Source: Adenophora triphylla var. japonica
Taxonomy: Eukaryota; Streptophyta; Magnoliopsida; Asterales; Campanulaceae
Reading direction: 5' to 3'
Length of the DNA: 64,000 nucleotides
NCBI GenBank assembly: GCA_022495995.1
Contig: JAFEMH010000078.1
Coordinates: 744,001-808,000 of the forward strand
Below the pieces are notes generated by a model, which was not told the DNA's origin, searched no databases, and saw only the letters and a program-made list of their open reading frames with translations. Shown here piece by piece: positions 15,001 through 24,000 of this stretch (position 1 is the first letter of the stretch; each line of letters starts with the position of its first letter). The position numbers were made by a program, and so were the translations under genes.

Positions 15001-18000
15001 TTACCACTAATCTGCTACATCAAGAACCCCATCCTTCAAAATAACACATATTACCCAGATCCCCACACCGTTCGGTAGTTTCATATAAAAATTCCACAAA
15101 GTGTTCACAAGGGAACAAAAAACAATTTAGATAAGGAACGCACATCTAACTTCAAAAAACACACATTACAGTAATCTGTAGGTAACCAGACCTCCATTTC
15201 TTAACTAAACCTGATCTTTCTATAGAAAATACAACCGCCATTCAGCTCATTGAAGAAAATACCACAACCATCGCCTTCGGCCTCACTAAGCACACAGTAA
15301 GAAGATCAACCAAAGGCTGCATATCAAGTCTCAAGGGGACAACTTGGCGGCTGAAATACCAATGACTTTCTCATGAAGTACACGAATGAGACCACCTAAA
15401 GCTATTAGTGTGCAAAGATGCAACACAAAGATACTGCATCAAGTCTATAAATCTACAAGGGCTTCATGCATCTGCTTCCGTATGCATTATATGTTTGGTA
15501 GGAAAATGATATACTGAAAAGCATATACCCAAGAATCAAATAGTTGCATGGTATAAACCTCAACGCATCGATTTACAGTTCATCCATTTAATGCGTTGAG
15601 CTATAATGGTGTACTTGTATTGTCTGTTTGTACAGCATTATGCTCTTGAATACAACCAAAAGAACTTTCTCCGATACAACCCAGAAAGCAAAAAGAACTT
15701 TATTACATGATTGGCTTAAATGAACTCCTCGTCCTCTTCTTAGCACCACGCGACTCCAAAAAGGACACGGAATCACAATACCATTCATGCACCAAACCAT
15801 AAACTGCCTCTACCGCGGACTGAAATCATGTTGGATACAAGCAACCACCACAAACAACCAGCCTTCAACAAATCATAAGTATAAACTCATTGGCATGATA
15901 TACGGAATAACTCAAACTGAGCCTAAGAATATTCATCCAACCAAGCATATAGTGTATGTTGACATCTCTATCAGAGCATCATACAACCATGGGCAATCTT
16001 ACATCATGTACTATTGCAACATATAGTCAGGCAATCTTACATCGTGTACTATTGCAACATATAGTCAGGCAAACTTACAGATTATCACCCTAATACCCTT
16101 GTTCTTAGATACTCCCTCCGTCCCAAAATAAATGTCGCATTTGGCTTGTAGCGTTTTTATGAATACGCTTTACTTATTTGTACATTACTTGTACAATAGT
16201 AAAATTGCACTAAGTTCATTTCCTTATTGAGAAATGCAACATTTATTTTGGAACAACACTAAAAGGAAAGTGTGACATTTATTATGGGGCAGAATACAGT
16301 ATATTGCTAAGTTTATTTTCTTTCACTGAAGGGCAGGGCAGCTATGCCCCATTTTCGTATAAGCTCCACGCGTGCGCACAACTCTGGTGTGATCTATGCT
16401 TATAAAATGGCTGAAGAAAGTCCACATTGTCCTCTGTTTTTTTCTTTTTAAAGGAAAAAATGCATGACTTCATGCGATGAAAAAGTACATGTATTTTTGT
16501 GCATTTCGAAAAAATCCATGATACTTCAGTCACCAGATTGTAGCACCTGAATCTAGCAAGGAAACCAAGGAAGTGTCTTTAGAGAATGTTTTGAACCAAA
16601 TATATATGAGTTTAGTCTCTGTTTCGAGTCCAGTATATGCAACCTGAACAAATACCTTACGACAAGAGAGCTCAACACAAGAAGAACTTTCCAATGAAAA
16701 CCTGCTGGACATGTAAGGAATTGAAGAAGAAACTATGGAAAGCGAAAAACACTAAAACTTTTTACTTCCAACAGTAATATATAGCTGAGGCAGTACAAAG
16801 AACAGTAGTATTGACTGCTGAAGATTGAGAAAGCAGATTATCCAATCCACGCAATAACATATTTCAACGGCTAAAATGGAAGTATGTAAAGGTTCATAAC
16901 AAAAGTAAGAGATTAATATACAGCTGACACCACATCTCTTAAACAAGAATATCTTTTATTAATATAACCAATCAATGTTATCAAAGGTCAAAGAAAAACA
17001 ATAGTACACTTTAAGCAGTATCCATATGATACAACTGTACATTTCTTTCAGTCTGATACCAAAAAATGGCCTCTTAAACAGTTTATAATTCATAAAATGC
17101 ATTGCTTAGCCACCAAAGCTCGTCATGACCATGTCACTGATTGCTTAGTCATTTCTACCAGGATAGATAGTGCTGACATCAGCTAACTCATAAATCCCAT
17201 AATCTGAATCACCAATTCAGCAGTCCCATGCATAGCACCAATGCCATTTAAGCTTGGATAAAGTGCTGCAACAATGTCATAAACAACCAGTGGAAGATGT
17301 ACTATGACCAGCATACAAACTTAAATAATCCCTCCAAAATTTAAGAATAGTAAAACTGGGGCTGAAAGGCAATTTGGCATCCATAATCTAATATTTTTCA
17401 TCACCCCATAACAATGCCACAAGCAAACAGAAGCACATAAATACTGACTTACTAAAAATTAAGAAAAGAAAAAAAGGAAAAGAAATACAAAAAAACAGCT
17501 GATCCATCAATGATTAAGAAGCAGATACAACTTTACGGGTGTAAACCATCATCTGGGACAGGGTAAAAGAACAGACCCGTATGCAGAAGAAACTTCAAAT
17601 ATCACCATTACAACTACCAACCCCACCCCAAAAAAGAGAATAATCAAGGAGCAAGTTTGTACTCTAGGACACTCTGAGGTAGAAAGAAAATAACTGCCTA
17701 TTCTTGAAATATTATCACAGCTTAAAATTTGTATGCAAAACATGAATTGTATCAGTTACGCAGCTTATGCTTGAAGGTAGAAATACTGGTCCAAGACCTT
17801 AAACCAAAGCTTAAGCTCAAGCCCAGGTTAGAAGATTCGCTAAAGCTAAAATAAAAATAAACTTAAGTAATTAGAAAAGTATTATTTGATGATAACCTAA
17901 CAAAAAAGACCAACCATAGTAGAACAAAAAACATGTGCTTATAGCTATTTACAGTTCTTGCCGGGAAAAAAAAAATGGAAAGGATGTGGTTCTATGATTG

Positions 18001-21000
18001 ATTTGATGAATGCTTTGTAGGATAATTACACTCCCTAGATCCCGAATGAATGTCTATATTTCAAAAACTTATGTCCCTAAATGAATATCCATTTTTGAGA
18101 AGTTACAAAACCATCCCCTCATCAAACCCCATGTTCTAATTCACACTTACAATCATGTTGTCCTATGGTTAGGTCATCAAGGGTGTTTATGTACTTGTGG
18201 CTACTAAAAGTGCTTAAAAATAACTTTCTCAACTGACCATATATAAATTTGCCCAACCGTCAATATCATGAGCCTAGCCAGGCCTTATGAGCTGGGTTAC
18301 AAGGCTCACAAGCTGATGGATGTGTTTCTACCCATCCAAATGATATACTTTTGAACCTATATAATAATCAATAGTGGGTGTTTTAATGGTTGTTTGGAGT
18401 GTTTACGGGTAATGGGAATTGAAAGAAAATGTTGTGGATTATGATCGAAAAGATATAAAAAGGAACGATCAAAATCGGAGCGACAAATAAGGAAAGAATG
18501 AAAATAATAGAAGGACAAAAAGGAGGATACCCTGAGCAATCATTACCATTGGATAGTACTCGTTGAGAGCTATACAACGATATGTGGCACGTCCCAATCG
18601 AAGTTCGTACGAAGAAGTTATGACCTCCGGAAGTTTGTCAAAGAAGGTACAAGTCCGCAATGCATGAAGGGCGACCGCACAAACAATGAAGCGCGGCCGC
18701 ACAAGAGGATAGAAAAAGAGAGGAACACACGGCATAGGTGTGCGGTCGCACACCCCCACCTGTGCGGCCGCATAGAGCCCCGATTCAGCGACAACTATAT
18801 TTCCAATTTCGACTAGGATTGGCCCTTATTTTCTAATTTTCGACGCCACTTCTCACTAGTATAAATAGAACTCCTCCTGCCATAATTTAGAGATATGTTT
18901 TATTCTTCTTTTCAAGGTTGTAAACAAGGATTAAGAATCAAGATTCAGGTTTTATGTTCTTATTTTCTTTTTTGTTTTCTTTTTTATGGCCTTTAGTAGC
19001 TAAATCTCTTTATTCATGGATTGTAAGTAATAACTATTGGATCTCTATGCTAAATAAGTTTTAATTCTTCCAATCAATCTTGTTTTTGTTCATCTAATAT
19101 TCTTAAAAGATTATTTTTAGGTTTCAATTGTATGTTAATATGCTTTTGACCTTTCAATTACTTGCGTATAAATTGTTACACTAGTGTGGATGATTTATAC
19201 ATTGACCATTATTATGATGAATAGATTCAATTGAGGACCTAGCGGAAATCAAAAGAATCTAGGTTCAATTGTTCTTAAGGATTAAATGAATTTCTTGAAT
19301 GTTGTATTGACCTAGCGGAAAGTATAAACATTAAGAAAATATTAGGGTTGCAATCCGCACATCAAACGTTTCAAACCTTAATTTTGTGAGCTAACCCTTA
19401 AATGAGATTGATCCTTTTTTTTATTAAAATAGCATAGAGTGAAGATAGTTATAAATCTCAATCCATGAATCCCTTGTTAAATTGAATTCCTTCGTTTATT
19501 TTAATTCTTGGTTTAGCAGTTTAATAATCAACAATCAAACAAAAACCCATTTTGTTACTTTGAACTATTTAAATATGTTTGTTTGATACCCAAGTCCTTT
19601 TGGTTCGACCCTTGCATTTGTACGTTGCTACAATGGTACTAATACACTTGCTATGTATTTATTACTAAAGGGAGAAATCCATCACAAGCCTACCAGGCCG
19701 AGCACCGTGGTGATCATATTTTGGCTCGATTTGGAGCACAAGCTTGAAATTGGTTCAAGTTTTGAAAGGACTCAAGAAAATCCATGTGTTACTAGGCCGG
19801 ATTCTAGTCAAATAAAAGTAGCAAAGTATCCATGAAAGCAGCGAAGAAAATGCTTAAATAATAAACAAGAAGAAAAAACTCTTTACGGGAAAGAGTAAAA
19901 GAATAATAGTATGTAATGTAGCGAGGAAATAACCTATACTTCAACTATCATGGTAACTAAAGGAGCTGCATGCATGGTTTGTCTCGGAACAGATTAGTTG
20001 TTTTGACTTTAGAAAATGTTGAGCACCCTTATCTAGGTAAAAAGGGCGGAAACAAAAAATAAAAGTTCATAACAATCCACGCAGTTTTTTCTCAACTCCA
20101 CCATGCAGTAATTAAAGTTGGCCACATTGCCATCTCACACCTTCATCATCATTTTTTCCACAAACAACTATATTAGGACTTGCATTGCTAACTAATGTTT
20201 ATTCCTCTCAAGCTTTAAACCAAGAAGACAATAAAAATTCAGTAGCCTGAAATAGCATATACCATGGTAGAAATGCTGCAAAAATTATGCCTGATGCGTG
20301 AAGAAGTTGGGAAAAGATGGAACGTGCAAGCTCACCTATTGACAACAGAGATTATTACAGCCCCCGAGAGATTACCAGCTGATCGCAACAGCTTTACTAG
20401 GATGTCAAAAGCTCGATTTGCCTCTGACTTTAGAGTCTCTGCGTCTAATATAGGATGGCCAGCAACCAGCCATGAAGGATTGAAGGTCCAAGCTGTCCTG
20501 AGACCTATAGAAAGCAACATTGATAAATATTGAACGTGGACGACGTAACAAAAATCAGGCAAACGGGAAAACCTGAAACATCATAGCAACCAAACCGCTG
20601 AACTCAAAAACTCAAAGATGAAATACCTGCTGGACTTCTTCTTTCAGAATTATCAGGAGTCAGGAGCAATGCGAAACTTTCCACGAACTTAAGAGCCAAT
20701 AATTTGGGGCCGATAGAAGCACCCTAAAATCATGAGTTAAAAAATTTTAGCTATGAATTCCTGATCTCAAAAAGACTTAGTGAAGACAGCCACTATGCAG
20801 AAAAGTCAATAAAATACAAAAAATGGCGAAGTCAAAAAAAAAAAGGTGTTAAGAAGTAGAACATGATTAACTACTCATATGCAGACTGCATCCAAAATTG
20901 GTTTATTCGAAGGATAAATATCTAATTGATAGAGTAAGCGCCGTAAAGGTCAATTAATAGACCCCACCACCCGCCTGCATTAAAGATCATTAATGATCAT

Positions 21001-24000
21001 GTGAAGAGTAACATATGCATTCAAAAATGACACTTTGTAACATCTTGTCCCACTATACAGTGCTTCAAGGTTATTCAGCTGGCTAAGGTTAAATTATGTC
21101 AATAGCACAATGGAGTATGGAATAACACATTAGGCATAAGCCCAACATTCATTTCGCAACCAGAATTTTCTATATTGCTCTTCAGCTTTGAGAAACGCGC
21201 AGAGAGTGAAGAAGAATATACATCATTAACAAGAAAAAAAAACAGATGAATATGAATATGTTCAGGGCTGGCCCTGAGCATGAGCAGGGTGAGTGATCGC
21301 AGGTCCCCCAATTTTGAAGGGCATATTTTCAAAAATAAAATAAAAACCCTATACTAGTATTGTATTTGGGTCTAACGTGTTAGCAACTTCAGTCAAATTA
21401 GGCAATAAAGACTAAATGCACTTTCATAGCAATTGAGCATGATCTTCTAGAAAAAAATGATCATAAAGACATAATTGAAGATTTTGCTTAAAAGAATATT
21501 ATACGGTCCTACGGACGATAATTTTCAAACAAAATATTTGATAATTGTTTGTAGCTATAGATATTTTGGTACTTTATTTATTAGACAATAAATTCATATA
21601 TTTTTTATTTTGGCAATTAATTTTAGGGCCTATGTTCAAATTTTGAACAGGGCCCCTAAAATATTAGGAAGGGAAAATTACAAAATAACTTTATATGGAT
21701 AGTTGTTTTAAAGGGGTTTAATGCAATTTTTAAATTTAAAGGGTAAAACAAATTTATTTTCTTCAATATAGATGATTATTTTCAATTACTTTTTTTACAA
21801 AAATTATTTATTATTACTAAAAAATCTTTTATGTAAGAATTTAAATCAATAATTATCTACAAAAATAATGATTCATATTTCCCCTAATACCCTCAACCCC
21901 CCCCCTTCAAACCTTCTTCTTCCTTTTTCCAGCCACTCATCTACCGCCACCACCATACATCAACCACCACCACCATCATAACCCTTTTCCTCCTCTCTTC
22001 AAGACTCATTACCCTCCGATATGTCATCACGTTCTCCTTTTTCCGCATTCGAGCTCTCAATACCCATCAACCCACCAAATTTTGCAAGCAATAAAAAAAA
22101 TACGCCTCCAAACCACCATTTTTTCCAGCAAGTATTTCAACCCAAATAAAAAAAAAACACGCACACACACGCAAGAACACGAACACATAAGCACGAAAAC
22201 ATTTAGAGACACTCAAAGGCGATTTTGAAGGTGGGTTTATGGGTTAGGGCTGGGTTCTTAGAGAGAGAAAGATTGTTCAAGATAGAGAGAGAGAGAGAGA
22301 TGTGATTTAGGAGAGTAGAGGTGAAGGATCGTATGATTTTGGAGGGGGCGTTAGTGGAAGAAAAGGTTGGGATGGGGTAGGTCGACCATGGGCGGTGGGG
22401 ATGGACTCGGTAGAGAAAATGAAGGGTGGGGTTGGGGATGATGGGGTTTGGGAATAGAAATTGGGGCGGGTTATAAATTTTCAAAATAAAATATTGGGAC
22501 GGGTTCTTTTGTTTTTATTCACATCTCTTTCATTTTCATAAGCTTACTTTGACCATTTAAAACAACTATTCGTATAAAATTAATCCAATTTGGTCATCAC
22601 CTCGCAAGTCGATGTAATTTAACCGCTTTTAACGAATTCCATCAAATAGCCCTTAACTGAACATAAAATGTCACGTTAGGCCCAAAATTGCCCAAATTGA
22701 AAAGTTAGGCCCCAAATTGGTACCTCTCCGTGGACTAGACTCTATTATGTAATTTGCCCTATTAGAAATGTTGGGACCGCCCTGAATATGTTACATTGGC
22801 TCCCACGTAATGCTTTGGAAGTCGGGCCCTATAGGAAACAAAACAGAAAGGCCAAAATTACATAATCAATTCACCCGTCCGTGTAATCGTAAGATTCTCG
22901 CTCATCAGATGAGGTAAAGTGTTCAGGAAACCGATAAAGAGCAAGAATGTTTGACAAACAATGTCCTTTGGCGCACCGGATACTCCAAAATGGCCACCGC
23001 GCCCGTGTCTGGATATGTGTGGATACAATACTCGAGGGATTTTTTTTTACACGATGACATATGAGGATTCATGTTAGCCGACCCCAAATTATTTTGGGAC
23101 TAAGGCTTTGTAGTTGTATACCCCCGAATACATTGGCAATACACCTGGGATACTTAGACTATGATTAATAACCCTAGTTCTACAAAGAAAGGGGTTTCTT
23201 AAAAACTTATGCTAGAAATTTATGAAAGTGTAGAAGAAACAAATGAAATAAGTTGATGTGAAAAAATAAAGTTTTGCACTTAGACAGGTTTAAGGTTTAT
23301 CCGTTTCCATTATTCTCTCTAATGTACTCATGAATCATGATGTACATAATACTTAGAAAAACTATTAAATGCTTGCGATATAAATAGTCATATCCTTGTG
23401 TGTATCCTATGTTTCCGCATTTTGGCGGCATTGTCATACCCGTTAGCCGCATCGTCACATCGTACATGTATTGGTGCTTCATAGACAATGTCAAGCTTAA
23501 CTTCTTCAAATAATCATGTCCTTCCTCGATCAAGTACCTCTACATTAAATGTTAAATTGATATTGCAATCTTGCATCCTTTGTTTGGTCAATCTACCTCA
23601 TCGAGCATAACGAACAAGAGGAAATTACCTTAACCAAAAGGCTCCAAGAATTTTTAACTATGCTAGCCTAAGGTTAAATAGTGTATCTTAGAGTGCAAGA
23701 TTTCCCTAAGAGACAAGCAACTCAAACATGCATTTGGAACCGGTAAGTTGGCCCAGCTTGTCCTTCCTACCAGAATTCCTCTATTGGCCAAAGTTAAAGG
23801 CGGACATGATTAGCTTACAGGATATGCTGAGAGTTTGAAGAAAGCTACAACAAATAGTATCTCTTGAAATTCAACAAGTACGAATGAATAGTTAATAGCC
23901 TTATTACTCATTGATATCCCCAACTTATCAACTTGTGAGTCACCTTAACAAGACAGTTTGTTACTGACTGAAATTTTGAAAGATGGCATGTTGTTTTTTA

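Noticed and set aside
18018..18270. Another Stowaway at 18018 (CACTCCCTAGATCCC)
   Set aside because: Only a decayed left end is visible; no matching right end with TA border was found.
22203..22484. Minus-strand ORF inside the nested Mutator-like element as a captured host gene
   Set aside because: Low-complexity GA/CT-rich composition, and the right copy breaks the frame and shows a different ORF (50581-50850). No domain recognised.
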